This document shows positions 52,180 to 59,282 of a stretch of 64,000 nucleotides of DNA, piece after piece. The notes beneath the pieces are model-generated. The model had not been told where the DNA came from, did no database searches, and saw only the letters and a program-made list of their open reading frames with translations. A program made the position numbers and the translations under genes. The stretch spans positions 62,001-126,000 of the forward strand of contig NZ_ANBM01000006.1 of NCBI RefSeq assembly GCF_002100115.1, given 5' to 3'. Positions within the stretch are counted from its first letter, which is position 1. Each line of letters starts with the position of its first letter. The stretch is from Anaerovibrio sp. JC8. Lineage in GTDB: Bacteria > Bacillota > Negativicutes > Selenomonadales > Selenomonadaceae.

Positions 52180-52458
52180 TCAGTCAACCCCAGGAAAAGC
52201 ATCTACAAATTTGATTTTGATGTCTGGAAAGCTCTCCACAAACTGAATGGTAAAATCCTCGCCATGTTCAACAAACTGCCACTCCCCAATTTTATCAGGA
52301 AATGCATCAACGGTTTTCACCCCTATATCCGGAAAAGAATCCACTACTTTGACCTTGATATCCGGAAAATGGTCTACAATTCTTACCTTCCCATTGAGCC
52401 TGATACCTTTATAAGTCATATACTCTCGCCCACATTCATCGCGGCTCTTTGACATCAA
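52180..52458 (-). pseudogene. Truncated septoil-knot-like protein fused to an Rpn fragment
   Basis: 92 aa reading frame. From YKGIRLNGKV on it is almost identical to the gene at 54089, with six FPDI-type repeats, but its signal peptide is gone. The first 14 codons derive instead from a copy of the DNA at 52621-52665 (GCGAGAGTATATGACTT shared). So it is a recombinant without a proper export signal, probably not functional, unless it is made as a cytosolic form. Confidence 0.65.
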
Positions 52459-52691
52459 AGCATAGTTATATATTTAGAGAAATCCTCTTTTGGAATACCT
52501 ATTGCTTCCATGGCCGCCTCGGCAGAAAGCTTCATATTTTCCATAAGGCTTTTTATCGATTTAACTCGCCCTTCCATTTCGCCCTTTTCCAAGCTCAGTT
52601 TTTTCTCTTTCTCTATTTCCAATGCCAAAGTCATATACTCTCGCCTCCATTCATCACGCTGCAATTCTATCGCATTCTGTAAGCTGGTCAA
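52455..52691 (-). pseudogene. C-terminal fragment of an Rpn-family nuclease/transposase-like gene
   Basis: 78 codons: RDEWRREYMTLALEIEKEKK, then KGEMEGRVKSIKSLMENMKL, then AMEAIGIPKEDF. This is the charged helical tail found in Rpn/PD-(D/E)XK recombination-promoting nucleases. The nuclease domain itself is missing, replaced by the truncated toxin at 52654. Confidence 0.65.
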
Positions 52692-52869
52692 TGTCGTGTG
52701 AATGCAGGCTGGGATGTCTTGGATTTTCTGACAGCAACTTCAAGGCCTTTCCCCATTTTTTATATAATGCAGCATCATTTTTACTGATAGTTCCAGATTT
52801 GTAATCTTCCCGCAACTTATTCCATAGTTCTTCCATCTCTGGAATTCCCATTCTAATCATAAATGCCAT
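52654..52869 (-). pseudogene. Truncated toxin gene joined to the Rpn fragment
   Basis: About 60 codons of a small toxin (MGIPEMEELWNKLREDYKSG, then KWGKALKLLSENPRHPSLHS) that in other genomes continues with a longer C-terminus (RYGMKVWQSY-like, from memory). Here it runs at HDIDQLT into the nuclease fragment and stops. GGAGA before the ATG and a 12-base gap to the antitoxin gene show the old operon. Confidence 0.65.
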
Positions 52870-52881
52870 AATATTTCTCCA

Positions 52882-53121
52882 TTAAAAGTCTGAAAGGTCT
52901 ATAGGCTCAGAAACCATACCAGACTTAAAATTGGCAATTGCCTTATCCATGTCCTTCAACGTTCTTGCAGAAATATCCTTGGGAATAGAAAGTTCTCTGG
53001 GCTCCAGGATAATGCAGCCATTCTCATATTCCTTGACATTATAATAATGATATTTTGCGCCTCTTAGTGTCACTCTTTTTTTGCTATCGATATGAACATC
53101 ATAATCTCTCCATACTTTCAT
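52882..53121 (-). CDS. Antitoxin-like protein of a toxin-antitoxin pair
   Basis: 79 aa from ATG 53121 with GGAG 8 bases upstream. KKRVTLRGAKYHYYNVKEYE, then CIILEPRELSIP and DKAIANFKSGMVSEPIDLSDF match small antitoxins that precede toxins of the kind truncated downstream. It keeps a strong promoter and a palindromic operator although its toxin is broken. Confidence 0.72.
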   Translation of the reverse strand: MKVWRDYDVHIDSKKRVTLRGAKYHYYNVKEYENGCIILEPRELSIPKDISARTLKDMDKAIANFKSGMVSEPIDLSDF

Positions 53122-53143
53122 AGTAATATCTCCATTTTTCAAT

Positions 53144-53157
53144 GTGGGAATTCCCAC
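53144..53157 (-). promoter_or_regulatory. Palindromic operator
   Basis: GTGGGAATTCCCAC, a perfect 14-base palindrome between the promoter and the antitoxin start; probable autoregulatory site. Confidence 0.65.
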
Positions 53158-53170
53158 TATTTTTCTCAAG

Positions 53171-53197
53171 ATTATATTTTATAAAATAATATGTCAA
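53171..53197 (-). promoter_or_regulatory. Antitoxin promoter
   Basis: TTGACA (53197-53192) with TATAAT (53176-53171) at a 15-base spacing, or TAATCT at 17. Confidence 0.6.
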
Positions 53198-53260
53198 GTG
53201 TTTTGTCAGGGGGTTGAGTATTAATATTACATGCTCTTGCAGTTTTTGCAGAAATTAATA

Positions 53261-53292
53261 CCCCGACTCTGGTAATTAAACCAAAGCCGGGG
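53261..53292 (-). terminator. Terminator hairpin, copy 4 of the repeat
   Basis: CCCCGACTCTGGT / ACCAAAGCCGGGG, nearly the same as at 4341, 5301 and 7204; ends the peptide gene at 53312. Confidence 0.65.
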
Positions 53293-53311
53293 TGGGTGTG
53301 TTGCAGGGGGC

Positions 53312-53497
53312 TCAGCTTACCTTGTCAATAATAGTAATGATCGGAGGTTCTGGAGTTGTTACAACGTCTACGACATCATCCACGACGTCATCAACAGTGT
53401 CTACTACATCGTCTACTACGTCTACCACATCATCCCAGAAGCTGCCGCCTGCTACTTTTTCCAGCTCATAACTGGTAAGTTCCATCTTCTTCAACAT
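53312..53497 (-). CDS. Double-glycine leader peptide with acidic valine-rich core, copy 2
   Basis: 61 aa. The first 18 residues (MLKKMELTSYELEKVAGG) equal those of the gene at 4388. The core starts SFWDD and keeps the VVDDVV repeats but with several substitutions and one shorter repeat, ending IITIIDKVS. Leader and flanks are nearly identical to the 4.4 kb copy while the core differs more. It shares the ribosome site and terminator arrangement, so it appears to be an expressed paralogue. Confidence 0.75.
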   Translation of the reverse strand: MLKKMELTSYELEKVAGGSFWDDVVDVVDDVVDTVDDVVDDVVDVVTTPEPPIITIIDKVS

Positions 53498-53601
53498 TGT
53501 CATTACCCCCTTTTGTAACTTAGTTGACTTTATCATCTTTGTCTATATATACGAGTGACAGAGTGTTCTATTACAAATATTTGAGGGAAAAATAAAAACA
53601 G

Positions 53602-53627
53602 GCCTCCAAAATTATTTGGAAGCCTGC
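53602..53627 (-). terminator. Terminator between the two peptide genes
   Basis: AGGCCTCC / GGAAGCCT hairpin followed on the minus strand by TGTTTTTATTTT, as at 4688. Confidence 0.65.
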
Positions 53628-53645
53628 ACTCTTAAGCTATCATTA

Positions 53646-53843
53646 TTATCCTGCTACTGGGCCGTTGGAACCGCCGATAATTATACAAAAGGCTGTTTTC
53701 CCCTTCTTTTGTGTTAAACCAATTCCTACCCCTATATAGGCGCAGGCATTGCTGCCATTTTTAGTGTCATCAAGCTTTATTTTCCTGCCTCCCGGAGCTC
53801 TCCCTCCGGCTACCTGTGCCAACTCATCCTCAGACAGGTTCAT
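53646..53843 (-). CDS. Double-glycine leader peptide with cysteine-containing core
   Basis: 65 aa from ATG 53843; the frame stays open upstream (LEELKEYEQDQLKEMNLSED), so the real start may be earlier at a non-ATG codon, or the 5' end may be damaged. The leader ends DELAQVAGG. The core RAPGGRKIKLDDTKNG... contains two cysteines (NACAY, TAFCI) and a glycine-rich hydrophobic tail, a layout seen in bacteriocin-like peptides. Promoter motif at 53910. Function not known. Confidence 0.65.
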   Translation of the reverse strand: MNLSEDELAQVAGGRAPGGRKIKLDDTKNGSNACAYIGVGIGLTQKKGKTAFCIIIGGSNGPVAG

Positions 53844-53909
53844 TTCCTTCAGCTGATCCTGCTCATATTCCTTTAATTCCTCAAGGGTAAATGGCAGGCC
53901 AACTTTGTA

Positions 53910-53938
53910 CTTTATATCCCCATGCTGGTCAAAGTGTT
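53910..53938 (-). promoter_or_regulatory. Conserved promoter-like motif AACACT-N15-ATATAAAG, copy 3
   Basis: Same blocks and 15-base spacing as at 5191 and 16520, again with GGGG in front of ATATAAAG. Confidence 0.65.
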
Positions 53939-53949
53939 ATATTTAATTC

Positions 53950-54015
53950 CTATGTATGGAAAAGGCTTATGTCATCATTCAACACAATGTAATCAACCTC
54001 ACCTATTCCACGTAA
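53950..54015 (-). pseudogene. Fragment of a HAD-domain gene
   Basis: Reads LRGIGEVDYIVLNDDISLFHT then stop, matching LREIGEADYVVLDDDRSLFPT of the gene at 46547. Both ends are missing. Confidence 0.65.
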
Positions 54016-54088
54016 GGAATGTCTTCACCAGTATAATACTGCAATTCTACCATGTTCTGTAAAATGCCAGATAGATGTCATTTTTTCC

Positions 54089-54418
54089 TCAGTCCACCCC
54101 AGGAAATGCATCTACAAATTTAATTTTAATGTCCGGAAAACTCTCCACAAATTGAATGGTAAAATCCTCGCCATATTCCACAAACTGCCACTCCCCGATT
54201 TTATTAGGGAATGCTTCAACGGTTTTCACCCGTATATCCGGAAAAGAATCCACTACCTTTACCTTGATATCCGGGAAATGGTCTACAATTCTTACCTTCC
54301 CATTGAGCCTGATACCTTTATAATACCCGTCCTTGTTTATGACCGTGGCTGCCATGGCCGGAACCGATACAGCAATAATCAACAAGGCCATAAATAGTGC
54401 AATTATTTTTTTCGTCAT
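54089..54418 (-). CDS. Exported 7(1)-septoil-knot-type repeat protein
   Basis: 109 aa from ATG 54418 with AAGGA 8 bases upstream. Signal peptide of about 23 residues ending AMAA. Then YKGIRLNGKV and six repeats of 11-13 residues with core V-(D/E)-x-F-P-D-I-(K/R), for example RIVDHFPDIKV and QFVESFPDIKI. This repeat pattern corresponds, as I recall, to the family named 7(1) septoil knot domain. Small, probably periplasmic; biological role unknown. The truncated copy at 52180 is 2 kb away. Confidence 0.75.
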   Translation of the reverse strand: MTKKIIALFMALLIIAVSVPAMAATVINKDGYYKGIRLNGKVRIVDHFPDIKVKVVDSFPDIRVKTVEAFPNKIGEWQFVEYGEDFTIQFVESFPDIKIKFVDAFPGVD

Positions 54419-54647
54419 GATGATATCCTTTCTGGAAAAATCCACCGATATGTTGAACCTGTTTTTATACATTCAATAAAAATAAGATTTTTTCCTGCTG
54501 AAAAAGATAACACGTATTTTTTTAATACTTATCCCTTGTAATAGAACACTTTTTCTGTTATTCTATTTTTATGTAGAACTTATGTTTTATTGTTTGGCTT
54601 GTCTACTACTATTAAATAGTATTATAATGAGTTTGGAGGGATACGCA

Positions 54648-54761
54648 TTGAAGATAACCCGTAAATTTGTTTTAGGTACATGGTTTGAACACTCATGGAA
54701 AACGCTGGGTTTTGATGATGATGACCTTCGGCGCTTACAACGCGAGAACGAAACATATTGA
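54648..54761 (-). other. Reverse complement of the truncated toxin gene: nothing supported on this strand
   Basis: The coding signal at this place is on the + strand, see the next entry. This strand shows no ribosome site or family match. Confidence 0.2.
54648..54761 (+). pseudogene. Truncated HigB/RelE-type toxin upstream of an antitoxin gene
   Basis: Starts at TTG 54648 after GGAGGG and reads KITRKFVLGTWFEHSWKTLG, then FDDDDLRRLQRE, the usual N-terminus of a HigB-like toxin, then runs out after 37 codons. Remnants of the C-terminus (IEEIDELEYNL) can be traced just after with a 4-base disruption. The middle, including the active region, is deleted. Confidence 0.65.
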
Positions 54762-54806
54762 AGAAATAGATTGATGAATTGGAATATAATTTGTGAGGTG
54801 AGCAAC

Positions 54807-55112
54807 ATGAGTAAAGCATTTAATATCCTTTCTTCTGCACTGGATGAAGCCATTGACAATGCTAAATCTGAAGAAAAATTCCTGACTGAAAATACTCTGT
54901 CCATCGAAATAGAACCGCTACAGGAATACACCGCAAAGGACATAAAAGAAATTCGTCACAACACTGGTCTAACCCAAGCCCTATTTGCCCAATGGTTTGG
55001 TGTATCCAAACGCACCGTTGAAGCCTGGGAATCGGGCCGTAACAAACCCTCTGGGCCAAGTACCCGTTTACTGGGATTGCTAAAATCCAATCGATTGTCT
55101 ATTGCTCATTGA
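54807..55112 (+). CDS. XRE antitoxin, orphan
   Basis: 101 aa from ATG 54807 with GAGGTGAG upstream. Residues 50-100 are a HigA-type helix-turn-helix (IRHNTGLTQALFAQWFGVSK, then RTVEAWESGRNKPSG). Its toxin gene upstream is broken, so it is an orphan that may still repress or cross-neutralise. Confidence 0.78.
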   Translation: MSKAFNILSSALDEAIDNAKSEEKFLTENTLSIEIEPLQEYTAKDIKEIRHNTGLTQALFAQWFGVSKRTVEAWESGRNKPSGPSTRLLGLLKSNRLSIAH

Positions 55113-55234
55113 GGCTACCCCTTCTAAGCCAATTTTAATTTTAAATTAACCCTATCCTTATTGCGCCGTCGTGGGACCGTGGGTAATATATAGCTAAGTT
55201 AAATGTAACTATGCACATAGGAGGGAAATGCCTT

Positions 55235-55708
55235 ATGAATAAGTTAGTTGAAATTGGTGTAGGTCTTGCAAAGGGGACAGTGAAGAATACGGTTTATGGT
55301 CTGGCCAGTACGGGGTGTACGGCTCTGGATGTGGGCAAGGCTGTTTTCCGCGGGAAGCCCGAGGAGGCGGCTGATGTTGTTTCCAACAAGCTGGACCGCA
55401 TGGTGGACGGTGTGAAGCTGCTGGCCACGGATACCAAGAATCTGGGCAAGGATATGTATTCCAACTACAAGGAGGATAAGCCGGTATTCGATGATGCCAA
55501 TACCCAGCGTTTTATCAAGGTTGGTTCCATAGCGGGTTCCCTGCTGCTGGCCGGCAAGGCTCTGGATTTCGTGCCAGGTGCCCCAATTACACCAGCGGTG
55601 GCAGCCTTCAACCATGACGGGATTCTCGCTGACCACGAGGGCCAGGAAAGTGGTCTGGTGCTTAGCTCCCGCCATCTGCCGGTAACTGTCGAGGCAGAGG
55701 ACTGCTAA
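55235..55708 (+). CDS. Hypothetical protein
   Basis: 157 aa from ATG 55235 with AGGAGGG 9 bases upstream. A predicted hydrophobic segment near residues 98-115 (VGSIAGSLLLAGKALDFVPG) and a polar C-terminus; the N-terminus (GVGLAKGTVKNTVYGLAS) may be amphipathic. No known family. Followed by a terminator. Confidence 0.55.
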   Translation: MNKLVEIGVGLAKGTVKNTVYGLASTGCTALDVGKAVFRGKPEEAADVVSNKLDRMVDGVKLLATDTKNLGKDMYSNYKEDKPVFDDANTQRFIKVGSIAGSLLLAGKALDFVPGAPITPAVAAFNHDGILADHEGQESGLVLSSRHLPVTVEAEDC

Positions 55709-55734
55709 AATAATAATTATTTCCAAGCAAAATA

Positions 55735-55775
55735 CCCCCTAAGGTACTGGTGTTGGCCAGATGCTTTAGGGGGAT
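55735..55775 (+). terminator. Intrinsic terminator
   Basis: CCCCCTAA / TTTAGGGGG arms, then ATTTTT. Confidence 0.7.
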
Positions 55776-55878
55776 TTTTCGTGCGTCACAATAAACGGAA
55801 GAATCTTCTATGGAAAATTTTTAAACAAATAGGTTATAATGACATGTAGCATAACATGAAAAATGAGGTGACTAACCT

Positions 55879-56319
55879 GTGACGGAAAAACTAACGCCCC
55901 TTGACCGCCTTCGTGCCAAGGGCTATAAAATAACTCCACAACGTCGTGCTGTTTTGCAGGCCCTGGCTGCCTGCCCGCCCTTCACCACTGCCCAGCAGAT
56001 CCGTGAGGAGGTCCAGAAGCAGCAGCCTGATGTTTCTCTGGATACGGTTTATCGCAATCTTTCCCTGCTGGCTGAGCTGGATATCGTCCACGAGATTTTC
56101 CGCAGCTCCGGCAATGTATACGAGCTGGTAGATGATGAGCATCACCACCATCATCTGGTCTGCACGGAATGCGGCCGCACTGAATGCATTGATATCTGCC
56201 CCATGATTGACACTTACGAGCAGGAAGCCGCCAAGAAGGGCTTTCAGATCACCGGTCATATCTTCGAGCTTTATGGGCTCTGCAGTCAGTGCCAGGAAAA
56301 GAAATCTCATAAGAAATAA
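55879..56319 (+). CDS. Fur-family regulator, probably Zur
   Basis: 146 aa, GTG start with GAGGTG 9 bases upstream. N-terminal winged helix (ITPQRRAVLQALAA; VSLDTVYRNLSLLAEL), then HHHHHLVCTECGR and the C-terminal CSQCQ zinc site. Zur is preferred over Fur or PerR because the next gene is a zinc-binding lipoprotein behind a Zur-box-like palindrome. Confidence 0.82.
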   Translation: MTEKLTPLDRLRAKGYKITPQRRAVLQALAACPPFTTAQQIREEVQKQQPDVSLDTVYRNLSLLAELDIVHEIFRSSGNVYELVDDEHHHHHLVCTECGRTECIDICPMIDTYEQEAAKKGFQITGHIFELYGLCSQCQEKKSHKK

Positions 56320-56360
56320 CCCTAAAACGACAAGAGTGAGAATAATTATTGAATTCGCCC

Positions 56361-56412
56361 TTGTCATTTTTACTTATCGTGCTATAATCTTAAATAGTAA
56401 TATTACTATTTA
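56361..56412 (+). promoter_or_regulatory. znuA promoter with Zur-like operator
   Basis: TTGTCA (56361), 16 bases, TATAAT (56383), then the perfect 22-base palindrome TAAATAGTAATATTACTATT plus TA at 56391-56412. The B. subtilis Zur box has the same form (AAATCGTAAT, N, ATTACGATTT). The site covers the transcription start, as for repression. Confidence 0.75.
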
Positions 56413-56441
56413 ATTATTTTCTTTATAGGGAGGTAATCGTT

Positions 56442-57350
56442 TTGAAGTTCAAATCTGCATTATTCTGTCTGCTTACAGCCCTCTGCCTTATGCTGGTTGG
56501 CTGCGGAGCTGACAATAATCAGTCCAATGGCAAGGAAGCCAAGGACGGCTCTGTGAGCATTGTCACCACATTTTATCCTATGTATATTGATGCCATCAAC
56601 ATCACCAAGGGTGTTGAGGGCGTGACCGTTACCAATATGACCAAGCCTCAGACCGGCTGTCTCCATGATTATCAGCTGACCACGGCTGACATGAAGATTC
56701 TGGAAAAAGGCGATATACTGATTGCCAACGGTGCCGGCATGGAAAGCTTTCTGGAGAAGGTTATTAAGGAACAGAAGCACCTCAAGGTAATTGATTCTTC
56801 CAGAGGCATCCAGCTGCTGAAGGAGAACGGCGAGGAAAATCCTCATGTATGGCTCAGCATCACCGACAATATCCAGCAGATCAAGAATATAACCGACCAG
56901 CTGAAGGATGCGGATCCAAAGCATGCTGAGGCTTATCAGGCCAATGCGGATGCCTACATCAAGAAGCTGGAGGCCCTGAAAAAGGAAATGCATGATGCTC
57001 TGGACAAGGTTCCAAACAAGGAGATTGTTACCTTCCATGAGGCCTTCCCGTACTTTGCCAAGGAATTTGGCCTGAAAATTATCGCTGTTGTTGAGCGGGA
57101 GCCGGGCACCGAGCCAAGCCCAGCTGAGCTGCAGGGGGTAATCGAGCAGGTGAAGCCTCTGACCACCAAGGTTCTGTTCACGGAGCCTCAGTATTCCCCT
57201 GATGCTGCCAAGACCATTGCCCGGGAAACCGGTGCCAAAATCTACGTGCTGGACCCGGTTGTAACCGGTGAAGCCAACGAAGGGGCCATTGATGCCTATC
57301 TGGTAACCATGCGGAAGAACATGGAAACCCTGAAGGAAGCCCTTAAATAA
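56442..57350 (+). CDS. znuA: Zinc-binding lipoprotein ZnuA/AdcA
   Basis: 302 aa from a TTG start 8 bases after GGGAGG. Lipoprotein signal LMLVGC; TTFYPMYIDAINIT; zinc ligands expected in CLHDYQLT, NPHVWLS and FHEAFPYF. Cluster A-1 binding protein of metal ABC transporters. The ATPase and permease genes do not follow. Followed by a terminator and the convergent pyrD. Confidence 0.85.
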   Translation: MKFKSALFCLLTALCLMLVGCGADNNQSNGKEAKDGSVSIVTTFYPMYIDAINITKGVEGVTVTNMTKPQTGCLHDYQLTTADMKILEKGDILIANGAGMESFLEKVIKEQKHLKVIDSSRGIQLLKENGEENPHVWLSITDNIQQIKNITDQLKDADPKHAEAYQANADAYIKKLEALKKEMHDALDKVPNKEIVTFHEAFPYFAKEFGLKIIAVVEREPGTEPSPAELQGVIEQVKPLTTKVLFTEPQYSPDAAKTIARETGAKIYVLDPVVTGEANEGAIDAYLVTMRKNMETLKEALK

Positions 57351-57360
57351 ATTAAAAATA

Positions 57361-57410
57361 AAACTACGCCCGTCATAGCATAATGCCAATGATTGAGCGT
57401 AGTTTTTTAT
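57361..57410. terminator. Bidirectional terminator
   Basis: AAACTACGC / GCGTAGTTT arms with TTTTTT on one side; between convergent genes. Confidence 0.65.
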
Positions 57411-57421
57411 TGTGTTTGAAT

Positions 57422-58342
57422 TTAACGCTGTACCTTGCCCACCAGCTCGGAAACGTGGCTAAGGCCCCGCTTCTCCAGGTAAGCGTCAATGCCCTCGGCT
57501 ACCCGCACCACAGCATCCGGATGGACGAAGTTTTCTGCACCCACGGCTACAGTGGAGGCACCGGCCAACAGGAATTCAATGGCATCCTCCGCAGTGGCAA
57601 TGCCGCCCAGGCCCAAAATCGGAATGTTCACCGCCTGAGCCACCTGATATACCATCCGCACCGCAATAGGCTTTACTGCCGGGCCGGACAGGCCGCCGGT
57701 TACATTGCCCAAAAGTGGCTTCCAGCTATTTATATCAATGACCATGCCAGTAAGAGTATTTATCAGGGCCAGTGCATCCGCCCCCGCTTCCTCTACGGCC
57801 TTGGCCATTACTGTAATATCCGTTACGTTAGGAGACAGCTTCACGATAACCGGCTTGCTGGTATGGGCCTTAACCTCCTTGGTTACAGCCGCCGCAGCCT
57901 TGGGGTCCGTGCCAAAGACAATGCCGCCCTCCTTCACATTCGGACAGGAGATATTGACTTCAATACCGTCTACCCCGTCCACGTCCAGCTTCTCAGCCAT
58001 TATGCCGTAATCCTCCACGGAGCTGCCGGAGAAATTGGCAATAAAGGCAGTATTAGGCGCTTCCTTGCGAACCTTTGGCAAAATATCCCGCAAAAATACA
58101 TCAATGCCGGGGTTTTCCAGACCAATGCAGTTCAGCATGCCGGAAGGAGTTTCCGCAATGCGTACCCCCTCATTGCCAGCCCGTGGCAACGGGGTCAAAC
58201 CCTTGGAAATAATGGCTCCCACCTGATTTAAGTCCAAAAAATCACTATATTCAACGCCAAAGCCGAAGGTACCGGAGGCTCCCATAACCGGGGTGGCCAT
58301 CTTGATGCCGGCAAAATCCGTAGCCAGTCTGTTCATATTCAT
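57422..58342 (-). CDS. pyrD: Dihydroorotate dehydrogenase B, catalytic subunit
   Basis: 306 aa. Class 1B features: MGASGTFGFG, NISCPNVKEGG and LGGIATAEDAIEF. FMN enzyme oxidising dihydroorotate to orotate in pyrimidine synthesis; works with PyrK, which passes electrons to NAD+. The start overlaps the pyrK stop (TGATG). Confidence 0.93.
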   Translation of the reverse strand: MNMNRLATDFAGIKMATPVMGASGTFGFGVEYSDFLDLNQVGAIISKGLTPLPRAGNEGVRIAETPSGMLNCIGLENPGIDVFLRDILPKVRKEAPNTAFIANFSGSSVEDYGIMAEKLDVDGVDGIEVNISCPNVKEGGIVFGTDPKAAAAVTKEVKAHTSKPVIVKLSPNVTDITVMAKAVEEAGADALALINTLTGMVIDINSWKPLLGNVTGGLSGPAVKPIAVRMVYQVAQAVNIPILGLGGIATAEDAIEFLLAGASTVAVGAENFVHPDAVVRVAEGIDAYLEKRGLSHVSELVGKVQR

Positions 58343-59133
58343 CAGCCAAATACCTCCTCTGCGTCAAATACCGGGCCATCGCCGCAAACCTTCCAGCGCT
58401 TGCCGCTCTTACCCTCAAAGGTGCAGCCCAGACATACGCCAATGCCGCAGGCCATGCGCTTTTCCAGAGAAACCTCGCACTCAATGCCCTGCTTGATAGC
58501 CAGCTCGGCAATTCCCTTCATCATAATGGTAGGACCGCACACCTTGATATGCTTAATATCCGGGTATTCCTTCAAAATATCCGGAATGGCATCAATGGCA
58601 AAGCCCTTGCGGCCATAAGAGCCGTCATCAGTGGTATAGACCAGCTTCTCGGAGAAATCCTCCACAAAATCGCTCCAGAACAGCTCCTTGTGGTTCCGTA
58701 CACCAAGGAGAGTTACTGGCTTCGGGGCGTCCATTTCCTTGCCCAGACGACGGGCAGTATAGATAATCGGGGCAATGCCCACACCGCCACCAATCAGCAG
58801 GGTACGGCCTTCATTTTTAAAGGAAAAGCCCTTGCCCAGAGGACCTTCCACACTGATAGGGGCCCCGTCCTCCAGCTTGGCCAGCTCCTGAGTTCCCTTG
58901 CCGGCCTTGCGGTATATGAGAAGCAAAAAGCCCTGCTCCTTGTCCACATCAGCCACCCCAAAAGGACGGCGCAGATAAGTGCTGCCCATTTCGTTCTTGA
59001 TCATGACGAATTGGCCAGGCTCTGCCAGGGCCACTACCTCAGGACACTCCAAAACCAAGGCATTTACATCTTCGGATAATTCCCAGTTGGAAATAATATT
59101 ACCGGTCTCCACCAGCTTTTTGGTTGCGTTCAT
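58342..59133 (-). CDS. pyrK: Dihydroorotate dehydrogenase B, electron transfer subunit
   Basis: 263 aa. FAD site YLRRPFGVAD, NAD-binding GGGVGIAPI and the C-terminal [2Fe-2S] cysteines CGIGVCLGC (about 222-230, with a fourth Cys later at WKVCGDG). Operon with pyrD; other pyr genes are not in the window. Confidence 0.93.
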   Translation of the reverse strand: MNATKKLVETGNIISNWELSEDVNALVLECPEVVALAEPGQFVMIKNEMGSTYLRRPFGVADVDKEQGFLLLIYRKAGKGTQELAKLEDGAPISVEGPLGKGFSFKNEGRTLLIGGGVGIAPIIYTARRLGKEMDAPKPVTLLGVRNHKELFWSDFVEDFSEKLVYTTDDGSYGRKGFAIDAIPDILKEYPDIKHIKVCGPTIMMKGIAELAIKQGIECEVSLEKRMACGIGVCLGCTFEGKSGKRWKVCGDGPVFDAEEVFG

Positions 59134-59214
59134 TTGCCATTCACCTCAATTAATTATTAAAGCATATTCCCGGCCTTTTGGCTACCTTTTAGGGGGCCCC
59201 AGCCGCAAAAAGGG

Positions 59215-59245
59215 AAAAGCTGCCCACAATGAGCAGCTTTTGAAT
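59215..59245. terminator. Terminator hairpin
   Basis: AAAAGCTGC / GCAGCTTTT between pyrK upstream region and the TonB receptor's 3' end. Confidence 0.65.
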
Positions 59246-59282
59246 TAATAAAGTAACTTTATTATAACGTTATATTATTGAA

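Noticed and set aside
52455-52691. Complete small gene of 78 aa
   Set aside because: It matches only the tail of Rpn-type proteins and has no ribosome site, so it was called a fragment.
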